From Closterium sp. Naga37s-1 (Eukaryota; Streptophyta; Zygnematophyceae; Desmidiales; Closteriaceae), in NCBI GenBank assembly GCA_947471745.1, contig CANJKZ010000117.1, forward strand, positions 377,501 to 441,500: DNA of 64,000 nucleotides, given 5' to 3'. The notes beneath the pieces were generated by a model. It did no database searches. It had not been told where the DNA came from and worked only from the letters and a program-made list of their open reading frames with translations. Every line of letters begins with the position of its first letter. Within the stretch, counting starts at the first letter, position 1. Below are positions 34,116-49,500 of this stretch, piece after piece. The translations under genes and the position numbers were made by a program.

Positions 34116-37100
34116 CTACAGCTTTTTGTAAGCCTGGAAAGAGATACTGCCAACTGTAGCATTCCCTACAGACGATTTCAGCCAGCATTCTCGCCCTACT
34201 GTGGTAACCGCAAACACACAGGCTTGTAACTTTTTGCATTTCAGCATGCACTTTGCTGGAGCAGTGGGAAAGGAGTATTTGATGGTGGCTCCTAGAGGGA
34301 AATCGATCCCCATTGGCGCCGCTACAAAGCCCATCTCTGATAATGGGAGAGAAGGGGGTTTGGGAGAGAAGAGTACCGTATGGGAGGCAGGGAATGAGAG
34401 GGCAGGGTGGTCAGGGTTAGTGAAATGAGTACATATTTGATGGTGGCTCCTAGAGGAAAATCAATCCCCATTGGCGTCGCTAGAAAGCCCAACTCTGCAT
34501 GATAGGAGAGAAGCGGGTTTGGGAGAAGAGGAGTATGGGAAGAGGGGAGGTGGGGCAGTCAGATTCTGAAAAAATGTTGAAGAGAGAGGGTGAGAGAAAG
34601 GGGGGTTCGTGAAAAGAAGAGCTTGGTTGGATGGCGTCGAGGAAAGCTTTTCCCAATGAGAATATTTATTTGGAAAAAAAAGGGGAAACTGAGTGTTTGA
34701 GGGGGGGGTCAAACAGGTGGGAGACGGGGAGGTAAGCTTCCCAGAAGTACCATGAAGCAGAGAGTGAACAGGGACAAAAACGAAAACAAAACAAAGAGGC
34801 GACAGAGCTGGTGGGTCACAAATCAGTGTATGTGTTGTGTGTATACATGGGTGTGATTATATATGGTTGTGAGTGTATATGGCTGTGAGTATATATGGGG
34901 GTGCATATATATGGGTGTGTGGGTGTAGGTTTGGTTAGGTGTGAGGGTGGGTATAGAAAAGGGACAGAAGTTGATCTTGGAGTGTGAGCTCTTACTCGTG
35001 GGATTGACACATGCCGTCCTTTTCCTCTTGTAGTCCACTCGGCAGGCAAACACTCCACAACCCCCATTATTAAAGGTGCAACTCCGAGATTGCCTGGACA
35101 GCCGATGCCAAAACCCAAGACTCCTGCCCACAAACCCCTCCGCGCTCCCATTCGTCCCAGTAAGTCCCGGGCTGACAGAAATTTTCAGCTCGGGCAGCTT
35201 GGGCAGGCTGACGCCCTCGGGCAGCCACATGGAAGTTTTCTGGGCAGATCCATAGTAGGATTGGACGGCTGAGATTTGGCAGGTGCCAGATTGACAGAAC
35301 CCGGGAAAAGTGTTCCCTTGGTAGTCTGAGTCAACACAGCTGGTGCCGTCCGGTTCGGTGATAGGGTTACCACATTTGCCGCTGTTACAGGAGTAACCAG
35401 CGATGCAGGGGTTGGCTGTTACACTGCACTTCGCACACTCATCTGTTCGGGATTGGTGGGGGCAGGGGGAAGGGAGGGAGAGGGATTGTAAGGCGAGGGG
35501 AGAGTATGGCAGGGGGTATACGACAGGGGGAGGTATGACAGGGGAAGGTATGACAGTGGGAGGTATGACAGGGGAAGGTATGACAGTGGGAGGTATGACA
35601 GGGAGAGGTATGGCAGGGGGAGGAATGACAGGGGGAGGGGTATGGAAGGGGGAGGTATGGCAGGAGGGGGTATGGCAGGGGGAGGTATGGCAGGAGGGGG
35701 TATGGCAGGGGGAGGTATGGCAGGGAGAGGTATGGCAAAGGGGGGAGGCATGGCAGGGGGAGGTATGGCAGGGGAGGTATAGCGGGGGGTGGTATAGCTG
35801 GGAGAGGTGTAGGGGGGGGGTGGGGTATAGCAGGAGGAGGGGAGGTATAGCAGGGGGAGGTAGGTACGGCACCCAAACGACTCACTCTTGCTGCACAGGG
35901 GGTGACTGTAGGCCACGAGCATGGGAAGCGTCCCGGAAGGATCGTACTTGGCAAGGTCCTCGATATTGACGGCAGAGGGAGGTTTAGCAGGGGGAGGTAT
36001 GACAGGGGGGGGGGTACGACAGGGGGAGGTACGACAGGGGAAGGTACGACAGAACCCACTCTTGCTGCACTCAAGCACTCACTCTTGCTGCACAGGGGGT
36101 GACTGTACGCCACGAGCATGTGAAGCGATTTTTGAGTCGACTCAAATATCGACTCATCACAGGCAGAGGGAGGTATAGCCGAGGGAGGTATGACAGGGGG
36201 AGGGAGGTGTGGCACCCAAACACTTACTCTTGCTGCACAGGGGATGGCTGTACGCCACGAGCATGGGAAGCGTCCCGGAAGGATCATACTTGGCAAGGTC
36301 CTCGATATTGACGGCTGCTTTATCCTTGCGTACAGCCCTGACCATGACGTCAGCGACACGTGTCGCCATCTGAGTGGACACCTGGTTGCGCTGCCTGAAC
36401 TGCTGGTAGCGGGCAGGCTTGTTCTGAGAGAAATGGGTGAGGGAAGGAAGGTGGAGGAAGGAAAGGAAGGGGTGGAAGGAAGGTGGAGGAAGGGAAGGAA
36501 GGAGAGGAAGGAAGGGGCGTTGAATCAGGGGGGATGGATGGTGGGTAAGGGAGGTGGGGTGCGAGAGGTAACGTCGGGCTTGTTCTGAGTGGTGGGTACG
36601 AGAGGCCATCTGAGTGGGCACCGCGCGGGCTTGTGCCCCCGGGCGTACGAGAGGTAAGGGGTACGTGTCGCCATCTGAGTGGACACCTGGTTGCGCTGCC
36701 TGAACTGCTGGTACCGGGCAGGCTTGTTCTGAAGGGAGGGAGGAAGAGGGAGGACGGGGAGGAAGAGGGAGGACGGGGAGGAAGAGGGAGGACGGGGAGG
36801 AAGAGGGAGGACGGGGAGGAAGAGGGAGGACGGGGAGGAAGAGGAGGGGATTTGAAGCACAGGGGATGGTGGGGAAGGGAGGTGGGTGTGAGAGGTAAGG
36901 GGTTAGACACCTGGTTGCGCTGCCTGAACTGCTGTTAGCGGGCAGGCCTGTTCTGAAAAGGGGGAGAAAGAGGGAGGACGGGGAGGAAGAGGAGGGGGTT
37001 GAAGCAGGGGGGATGGTGGGGAAGGGAGGTGGGTGTGAGAAGTAAGGGGTATGACACCTGGTGGTGCTGCATTAACTGCTGGTACCGGACGGGGTTCTTC

Positions 37101-38788
37101 TGAGAAAGGGAAGAGGACAGACGGAGAAGGAGGAGAAGGAGAGGGTAAGGGAGCCTGAAGGGAAGAGATGTGCTTACATGCATCTTGGGGGGGAATATTC
37201 CGACCTCTCCCCCTTCCTATCCTGCCTACGCTGGTGGCGATGATAAGACCTACGGTTATCATTGCCACCGCTCCTGCTACCTGCTGCCGCAGCAGCTGCG
37301 CGCACCTGCGTTCTCGGGGAGAAGATCCCGACCGCCCCGCCCTTCTTGTCCAGCCTCCGCGCGTGCGCCGCGGTCAGCATCGCGACGAGCGCGCGCTTCT
37401 CCATTGTCTTGCGCGCAATCACCGCGTCGGGCCCGCGCGTCATCCGCGCAACGCCCTTCACTCCGCCGTAAGACTGCACGAGGGGGAAGGGAAAGGAGAA
37501 GGAGAAGGGAAGGGGAAGGGTAAGGAGGAGGGAAGGGAAAGGGGAAGGAGAAGGGGAAGGGAAAAGGGGAATGAGAAGGAGAAGGGGAAGGGGAAAGGGA
37601 TTTCTGCTCTTGCGCGCAATCACCGCGTCGGGCCCGCGCGTCATGTGCTCAATGCCCTTCACTCCGCTGTAGGACTGCGCGCGGGGAAGACGAGCGGGGT
37701 TTGGGGGGAAAGGGAAGGGTGAGGATGCGGGGACGCAGATAGCGGAGAATATAGGATCGCGGATAGCGGGGGAATGGGCTTGGGAAGGGTGGGGGGGGGG
37801 GGGGGTCGGCGGAACAGACATGCAAGGATCATCTGCATGGTTCGGTCGTACGGTTCATGTTTCTACCCATTACAGTTTCATCTTGCCAATTTGACCGTTC
37901 AATCTCGAGGTGTGTTCACAATATTCTTACCTTAGTGCTAGTCCTTTGCTCACCATGGCGACAGGAGCGCCAATCGCGCTCATGCGACTGGCGAAGATCG
38001 CAGAGCCCGGGACGACGACGTTGGCGACCCAAACCGCCGTCGTCGTGAGCTGTTGTGCGACAACGCGAAGGACAAGAGGGGAGGGGGGAAAGGAACGGGA
38101 GGAGAGGTGGGTGAGCAGAGAGGAGTTTGGGTATGGATACAGATGGGTACGGATGGGTATGAATGGGAGTGGATGGTTACGGATGGATACGGATGGATAT
38201 GGATGGGTAAATCTCGACGTGTGCGATAAATTCCACCTTGCTCGGCGCGCAACGTACCTGACTGTAGACGTTCTTCGCGCACTCCTCCTTGCTCGGCGCG
38301 CAGCCCATCCCGCAGTTGGTCCATTTCCCGCCGTACGCGCTACAGTCGTGCACGCATAGCAAACCCGCGGGCCGATATCCCGCCTTACACTTTGGCATGC
38401 AGTTTCCCATCACATTTTGCTGCCGCATCGGGCAGTTTGATAAGCCCTTTTTGCCGCGCGACTTCCGCGTGTACGTGTCGCGCCAGCAGAAATAAAATAT
38501 CGACGACGTGTTGACTACCTCTAGATTCTCGCGCCGAGGCACGGCATATGCGGCGGGGAGGCTGCTTATATCGTGGATGGCACCTTCGGCTGAGACGGGT
38601 AGAGTGGAATCATTTGTAGATTCGATAAATGCTGGGCTCACATAAACGGATACGCAGCTCGAAAAGCAGCTAAATATTATCAAAGTTACAACAGTGAACG
38701 ATTGAAATAGCGACTTGCGTCTCGCGGCAACAGCGGATCCACCTATTCGCGGCATGGTCGAGACGTATTGAAGAACCGCTTGGTGCAT
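34116..38788 (-). CDS. Secreted or membrane-anchored Cys-rich protein with C-terminal PAN/apple-like domain
   Basis: Supported exons: 38788-38259, 38049-37954, about 37474-37316, about 37268-37170, 36426-36230, 35442-34998, 34336-34116 (stop TAG). Phases of the last three join exactly. The N-terminus has a hydrophobic segment (SFTVVTLIIFSCFSSCVSVY) and then a Cys-rich block (CMPKCKAGYRPAGLLC, CGMGCAPSKEEC). The middle has TTTAVWVANVVVPGSAIF, MTRGPDAVIARK and a hydrophobic stretch MITVGLIIATSVG. Later come an EGF-like Cys block (ECAKCSVTANPC, YSCNSGKCG, NNGGCGVFAC) and a PAN-like end (AKCMLKCKKLQACVFAV, RECWLKSSVGNATVG). I do not recognise the whole protein. Adhesion, wall or carbohydrate binding is plausible from the domains but is inference. 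Exons at 37.2-37.5 kb are the least certain. Confidence 0.65.
34430..34505 (-). repeat. Acceptor-side echo of the PAN exon
   Basis: Repeats the first about 60 nt of the last exon (LATPMGIDFPLGATIKY) upstream of it in transcript direction, then diverges. The same exon start is echoed in the pseudogene copy. Confidence 0.85.
35480..35865. repeat. ~17-bp minisatellite (GGGAGGTATGACAGGG)
   Basis: About 20 degenerate units in the intron before the EGF-like exon; related units recur at 35965-36050 and 36165-36210. Confidence 0.92.
35870..37110 (-). repeat. Echoes of the exon at 36230-36426 of the Cys-rich gene
   Basis: Downstream copies at about 35880-35975 and 36080-36145 keep the 3' part (LAKYDPSGTLPMLVAYSHPL, CSKS plus donor). 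Upstream copies at about 36595-36625, 36670-36730, 36905-36955 and 37055-37105 keep the 5' part (NKPARYQQFRQRNQVSTQM with acceptor). A 19-bp GGACGGGGAGGAAGAGGGA array fills 36735-36850. A palindrome (TTTTTGAGTCGACTCAAAT) lies at 36128-36147. Confidence 0.85.
36128..36147. repeat. Palindrome ATTTTTGAGTCGACTCAAAT
   Basis: GTCGAC-centred, between echoes of the CSKS exon end in the Cys-rich gene. Confidence 0.85.
37475..37680 (-). repeat. Purine array and acceptor-side echo of the MTRGPDAVIARK exon
   Basis: GGGAAAGGAGAAG-type array (37480-37600) followed by a copy of the exon start (SYSGVKGIEHMTRGPDAVIA) ending at about 37600, upstream of the full exon. Confidence 0.8.
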
Positions 38789-38849
38789 ATTGGAACCCGC
38801 GCAGACAGCAACGGAATTGAGGTATTGCCTAGGCGAATTCGGCACCAGC

Positions 38850-40390
38850 GAACTACTAAGGCTTGAAATAAGCTCGACTCAGGTATATGAAGGTGATATG
38901 GCTAAAAAAATCAGTGTACAGTTGCTGCTGGCCCCCTGCTGCTGGCCCCCTGCTGCTGCCTTGCTGCTACTGCTCGTCTAGTTGCCACCGACTATCGTGC
39001 TCCCACCGTCAGAAATTCGACCGGTTCTCTATCGCGTTAAATTTCACGGCGCGGTACTCTGGCTCGAGCGCGGCGCTCTTTCCGACGGCGTTAAAAAGCG
39101 AGATACAGTTCTAACCACGGCCCTGGTTCAGAGCGGGTGCGACCTTGACCTCTGCGGTCCGATTTGGGGTAGGTATATCGCGAGGAAACCACTGCTCTAG
39201 TGGAGCGAGCGCTGTGTAACCTGGCCGCTGCTTTGCAAATAAGAAGGGGCAGGCCACGGGGAAATGACTACGCGAATGGGGCTCAAGGAAATGCCTGCGT
39301 CTCTGAGGGTACGGACAGAACGGGTGGACCGTCGAGTACCCGCCCCCCTGGCAGTCGGCTCGACGGGGCTTTACTTGCACGATATGTCGGTGATCACGAG
39401 AACAGAGGGAGCTCCAAGCCAATGCGTCGTCACTCGCGAGTCGTGACGCGCATCATCTGAAACACGCTGCACGAGCCATGACGTGGTCGGTAAAACGTTT
39501 TCATATAGTTCAGCTCAACACAACACAAAACAACTTTCCTCGTCATGCTTGCTTTGATGAGGTTGGGTAAAGCGTTGGATCAGGCAGGCACGCACCCCAC
39601 AGCGGGAAAATGAACATTTGCAGCTTCGCACCCTTTTGCTCCCATGTATCATGGATGCCATTCACTGCATCACTCAGAGTCTCACTGAATCGAGTCTGAC
39701 TGAATGACTTCGACGTGCAAATTTGAGATGATCGACAAATGCGTCTCGGGAAAGCGACGCGGGGTGTGTTGTTGTATGGTAACCTTCAGACCAGATTGGT
39801 TTCGGAAACGATATTTTGGTTAGCGCTACAGCATGGAAGCACAAGGACTTGCATCGCGTGAGCTACTAACGACGATTGTTTTCCCCGTCTGCCAGATGCA
39901 CAGCTTCTGGAAGTAGGAAACGAGCTTCTTGCCCTGCTGGCAACAAAGACTGCCACGCTGGACTTACAGTTGCTCCCCTTACGACACCAGTGACTGTGTT
40001 CCTGCAATACCGGAGCCCACCTCCAGAATCTCCGGCAATTAGCACATCTTCGTCACCCAAAAAAACGAACCCCAACACCCATGCCGAAGTTGGTAACACA
40101 TAAAAGTACCCGATCCCAGCGAGTTGCGAACCTAAAGATATCCCACGAAATCTACCGAAAGCTTGTTACTGCGGTCGCAAGGGAGAAGCCTTGGGATCTC
40201 CCCACACAATCAGGCTGGAGCGGTTCTTCCAAAATGCTCATATTTCAGATTCCAGTCCTGGGCAGTCGTTTTTGTTCAGCCTTTCTTCAGATTCCCTTCT
40301 CTTCTAGTCTTTCCTGCTTGGGAGCCTTCGGCTGACGTTACTTTTAAAAAGACTACTCCCAATCGCCTTCTTGACACGCTCAAATTCACC
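38850..40390. promoter_or_regulatory. Divergent intergenic region between the Cys-rich gene and PGK
   Basis: About 1.5 kb between two head-to-head genes; it should hold both promoters and the PGK 5' UTR. No clear TATA box decides a start. Small open frames at 39000-39460 are not recognisable. A (TGCTGGCCCCC) triplet lies at 38925-38960. Confidence 0.5.
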
Positions 40391-44210
<3,820 letters not shown>

Positions 44211-44389
44211 ATAATTATGGCTATGTGGCAGAAAAACTGCTGCAGTTGCTGTGCTGATAGTCAATGCAGAAGATGATGTATGAACATCTTTGGAAGAAAC
44301 TTTGCATGTTTCAGTGAATGCAACTACACTTAGGCGCTGGCCATGTAACACTTTCTGTGGAAAACCATACATTACTATGTATGCCTAAC

Positions 44390-46215
44390 TCCTCCCCCTC
44401 ACGAGCACTCCCCTTCCTTGTCGCCCGCGGTCCCCTACCCCGTCTCTCTCTCTCCCCTCGCCCCACACTATCACTCCCCTTCCCTGTCGCGTTCACTCCC
44501 CCCCTACTTCCTATCACTCCGCTTCCAAGTCACAAGCACTCCCTCTCCAATCGCGTATCACTCCCCTTCCCCATCTATTGGGACCCGCTCCCCCCACCGC
44601 TCGCACTGCCCTCCCCCGTCTCTAACACTCCCTCCCCGTAACTAACACTCCCCGTCCCCCTAGCGACCATTCCCCTTCCCCGTCACTATCACTCCCCTTC
44701 CTCGTCGCGTTGTCTCCCCCTCCCCCTCGCTATTAGGCCCGTTGCAATCCCCTGAGCACGCCCTCCCCTTCCCCTTCGCAAAGACTCCCCTTCCACGTTG
44801 CTATCTCTCACTTTCCCCCTCGATAGCTCTCCCTTTCCCCACCGCTTGCACTCCCCTCCCCCGTCGTTATCACTCCCTCCCCGTCACTATCACTGCCCTT
44901 CCCCGTTGCTATATCCCTCGTTCCCCCTCGCGAGCACTCCCCCTCCTCGTCGCGTTCTCCCCCCTTCCCCCTTATTAGCGTGCCCGTTACCCCCCACACG
45001 TGCCCTCCACTTCCCCTCGGTGAGCACTCCCCTTCCCCGTCACTATCTCTCCCTTTCCTGTCACTAGCACACCCCTCAATGGTCGCTTGCAATCCCCGAT
45101 CCCGTCGCTATCGTCACCCTTCCCCGTCACACGCACTCCCCTTCCCCATCGCCTATCACTCCCCTTCCACGTCGCAAGCACTCCCTCTCCAATCGCGTAT
45201 CACTCCCCTTCCCCATCGATGAGGACCCGCTTCCCCCACCGCTAGCACACCCCTCCCCCGTCGCTATCACTCCCTCCCCGTCACTATCACTCCCCTTCCC
45301 CGTCACTGTCACTCCCCTTCGTTGTCGTGTTCCCTCCCCTCCCCCCTCGCTCGCGTGCACGTCCAACCCCCATGCGCGTCCTCCCCTTCCCCCGTCACTA
45401 TCACTCCCCTTCCTCGACGCGCTCTCTCCCCTTCCCCCTCGCTAACGTGCCCGTTGCAATCCCCGTCCCGAGCCTTCCCCTTCCCCTTAGCAAAGACCCC
45501 CCTTCCGCGTTGCTATCTCTCCCTTCCGCCCACAATAGCTCTCCCTTTCCCCACCGCTATCACTCCCCTCCCCCGTCACTGTTACTCCCTCCCCATCACT
45601 ATCATTCCCCTTCCCCGTCACTGTCACTCCCCTTCGTTGTCGCGTTCATTCCCCTTCCCCCGTCACTATCACTCCCCTTCCTCGTCCCAGTCTCTCCCCT
45701 TCCCCCTCGCTAGCGTGCCCATTGCAATCCCCTTTGCACGCCCTCCTCCTCCCCTTCCGCAAAGACTCCTTTTTTTCGCGTCGCTATCTCTCCCTTTCCC
45801 CCTCGATAGCTCTCCCTTTCCCCACCGCTAGCACACCCCTCCCCCGTCGCTATCATTCCCTCCCCGCTACTATCACTCCCCTTCCCCCTCGCGACCATTC
45901 CCCTTCCCCGTCACTATCACTCCCCTTCGCTGTCGCGTTCCCTCCCCTTCCCCCTCGCTCGCGTGCACGTTCCCCCCCCATGCGCGCCCTCCCTTTCCCC
46001 CGTCACTATCACTCCCCTTCCTCATCGCGGTCTCTCCCCTTCCCCCTCGCTAGCGAGCCCGTTGCAATCCCCTTTGCACGCCCTCCCTCTTCCTTCGCAA
46101 AGACTCCCCTTCCATGTCGCTATCTCTCCCTTCCGCCCACGATAGCTCTCCCTTTCCCCACCGCTATCACTCCCCTCCCCCGTCACTGTCACTCCCTCCC
46201 CGTCACTATCAGTCC
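44390..46215. repeat. Pyrimidine-rich satellite between PGK and D-cysteine desulfhydrase
   Basis: About 1.8 kb of degenerate units around ACTCCCCTTCCCCGTCACTATC, with larger blocks repeated (for example the block ending CCATTGCAATCCCC, near 44745, 45455, 45720 and 46060). It separates two convergent genes; no coding sequence. Confidence 0.9.
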
Positions 46216-46219
46216 CAAA

Positions 46220-46568
46220 AGAATGTGTTACTAAGCCCTTCCACTTCCACATGCTCTTTAAAAATTATGATAGAACATCCAATGGCTGGCAATAGAGAGG
46301 ATAGATAACAGAAATCCAGCCAACCTAAGGCAGTTCATCAGCTCCACAATCCCATCCAATTGGCAGTAGTTGCTGCAGCCTGTGAGGAAGCAGCACCACT
46401 CCTGAAGGTATGCCTGTTCCCATAGTTCAAGACAACAGCCAAGATAACAACAATTCCGCCGACATAGTCCATTCCATTGCTTCTGCTCTTCTTCATGACC
46501 TGTGAACCGTGGGACTTCTGAATCGCCATCCTCTCTCTCCCACCAGCAGCAACACGCTTGGCAGGTCC
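46220..46568 (-). other. Probable 3' flank of the D-cysteine desulfhydrase gene
   Basis: Follows the stop at 46571-46569 on the minus strand. Unique sequence with no recognised coding potential. Confidence 0.45.
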
Positions 46569-49500
46569 TTATACTCCCATCCTCTCCCAGCCGCCCACCA
46601 TTGGCAGAAGCTGCTGAACCTTGTCGTACATCCCCAGCAGCCCTCCCGTATGTACAAACAAAACTCGCCGCCCAGCCCATTCGTCTGGATTCTGCCTCAT
46701 GTCCTGTAGCAATCCCTTCAGAGCCTTGCCACTGCGGGGGGTGGGGAAGGAAGAGGGCGAGTCAGGGAGCAGTTATGGCTTCAAGGTTTTGAGACTCAAG
46801 AGACTGAGGCTTAAGCAGAAATGGCCTGCCCATTACCTCCTCCCAATTCCTCCTCTCAATCCCTCCTCCCATTCCCTTCTCCCAATTCCTCCTCCCAATC
46901 CCTCCTCCCATTCCCTTCTCCCAATTCCTCCTCTCAATCCCTCCTCCCATTACCTCCTCCCAATTCCTCCTCTCAATCCCTCCTCCCATTCCCTTCTCCC
47001 AATTCCTCCTCCTAATCCCTCCTCCCATTCCCTTCTCCCAATTCCTCCTCTCAATCCCTCCTCCCATTACCTCCTCCCAATTCCTCCTCTCAATCCCTCC
47101 TCCCATTCCCTTCTCCCAATTCCTCCTCCCAATCCCTCCTCCCATTCCCTTCTCCCAATCCCTCCTCCCAATCCCTCCTCCCATTCCCTTCTCCCAATCC
47201 CTCCTCCCAATCCCTCCTCCCAGTCCCTCCTCCCAATCCCTCCTCCCAATCCCTCCTCCCAGTCCCTCCTCCCAATCCCTCCTCCCATTGCCTCCTCCCA
47301 ATCCCTCATCCCATCCCCTCCTCCCTCCCTCCTCCCAATCCCTCCTCCCATTTTCTTCGAGCCACATAGACACATAGAGATGCCGTATCTAACAAATGTA
47401 TACATAAACATATACATGTAGACACATACCTGTAGACTGGGTCGAGCATTATGCCGGTGCTTTGAGCCACATTGACACATAGAGGTACACAACATATAAC
47501 AGGTGTACTTGTAACCTTATGCACTTTAACGCACGTACCTGTAGACTGGGTCGAGCACTATGCCAGTGCTTTGAGAAACGGACTGCACCAGCTGAAGCTC
47601 CTCCTCTGTGCTTGTGGCGTAGCCTGCTCCCTTCACCTGCTCACATGCACGCACACACACACACATGGAATAACCGGGAGTGTCACATACATATGGAATA
47701 GCCCGAGTGTCACATACACGCAGAGAGCACTATGCCGGTTCTTTGAGCCACGGACTGCACCAGCTGGAGCTCCTCCTCTGTGCTTGTGGCGTAGCCTGCT
47801 CCCTTCACCTGCTCACATACCGATGCATGTATTGAAGCACATACACACGTGCATAAAGAGACACAGAGTGCACTGCAGCAGCTGCAGATCCTCCTCTGTG
47901 CTGATTGCGCATCCTGCCCCCTTCACCTGCTCATGCGAGTATACAGGGACGCATGCACACATGCACGTATGGGTGTACAACATATAGGCACAGAGGGACA
48001 CGGACTGGACTGCCCCAGCTGCAGATCCTCCTCCGTGCTGATTGCGCATCCTGCCCCCTTCACCTGCTCATGCGAGTATACAGGGACGCATGCACACATG
48101 CACGTATGGGTGTACAACACATAGGCACAGAGGGACACGGACTGGACTGCCCCAGCTGCAGATCCTCCTCTGTGCTGATTGCGCATCCTGCCCCCTTCAC
48201 CTGCTCACATGGTCAGATTCACATAGGGTATACAGGAACATATGCACATATGCACGTATGCAAGTACAGGCACATAGGCACACAGGGGCACGGACTGCAC
48301 TGCACCAGCCGAAGCTCCTCCTCCGTGCTGATGGCGTAGCCTGCCCCCTTCACCTGGGCACATGGACGCATAGATACACAGGGATACAGACACATATGAA
48401 AGCACACAGGGGGACACACACTGGACTGCACCAGCCGAAGCTCCTCCTGCGTAGCCTGCCCCCTTCACCTGGGCACATGCATGTGTACATACACAGGGAT
48501 ACAGACACATATGAATGCACTGAGAGTCCCTGACTGAATTTCACCAGCTGAAGCTTCCCGTGCTGATAGCGTAGCCTGTCCCCTTCACCTGCTCACACAT
48601 GCACATGCACATGCACATGCACATGCACATGCACATGCACATGCACATGCACATGCATGTATGGAAGTAGAGGCACATATGCACATGTGGAGAAATGCAC
48701 ACATGGACACGTGTGGTTCTGAATGTAAAAGTAGCTGGGAGTGTCGCACACACGGAATACCATTCCATGTAAGAAAACAGTTAACAGCATTTTCTAGGCG
48801 CTTAAAAAACAAGGCAGAGAAGCATGCAAGCTCACATCAATGACTCGCAGCAGGTCGCGGGCAGCAACGCTCCCAGGCGCCGATGTGACTCCGTCTACAA
48901 GCCCTTGAATGTAGTCGTAGAAGTAGCTGGGAGTGTCGCACACAGAGTAGGCATGCACGCGGGAGGAGAGGGCGCTCAGATGCACTCCCAGCGCCAACCC
49001 TGCTGACGTGCCGCCACTGGGGGTGTTGGTGTAGGGGTAGGAAGGAAGCAAGAAAACAGGGAGTAGATGGGAGTTGCTGGGAGAGTGTCGCACACAGAGT
49101 AGGCATGCATGCGCGTGGGTGGATGAGAGGGCGCTCAGATGCACTCCCAGCGCCAACCCTGTTGATGTGCCTCCACTGGGCGTGTAGGTGTGGGGGTAGC
49201 AGGGAAGCAGGAAAGCAGGGAAGCAGGGAAACAGGGAAGCAGGGAAACAGGGAAACAGGGAGTAGTTGGGAGTTGCTGGGAGAGTGTCGCACACAGAGTA
49301 GGCATGCATGCGCGTGGGTGGATGAGAGGGCGCTCAGATGCACTCCCAGCGCCAACCCTGCTGATGTGCCGCCACTGGGGGTGGTGTGTTTGGGGGACAA
49401 AGGAGAGATAAGGAAGGTGGGTTGTTAGGAGAAAGGGACGCACGGAAAAGTGGATGCAGGGCAAAGACGTGGAAGGACTTGATAGGTGCAGAATGGCATG

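Noticed and set aside
46310..46530. Small membrane-protein exon (GIVVILAVVLNYGN)
   Set aside because: Lies just after the desulfhydrase stop on the same strand, has no convincing splice sites or homology; more likely 3' UTR.
46621..47495. Pro/Ser/Leu/Ile-rich and Gly/Arg/Trp/Glu-rich proteins
   Set aside because: 13-bp satellite in the last desulfhydrase intron.
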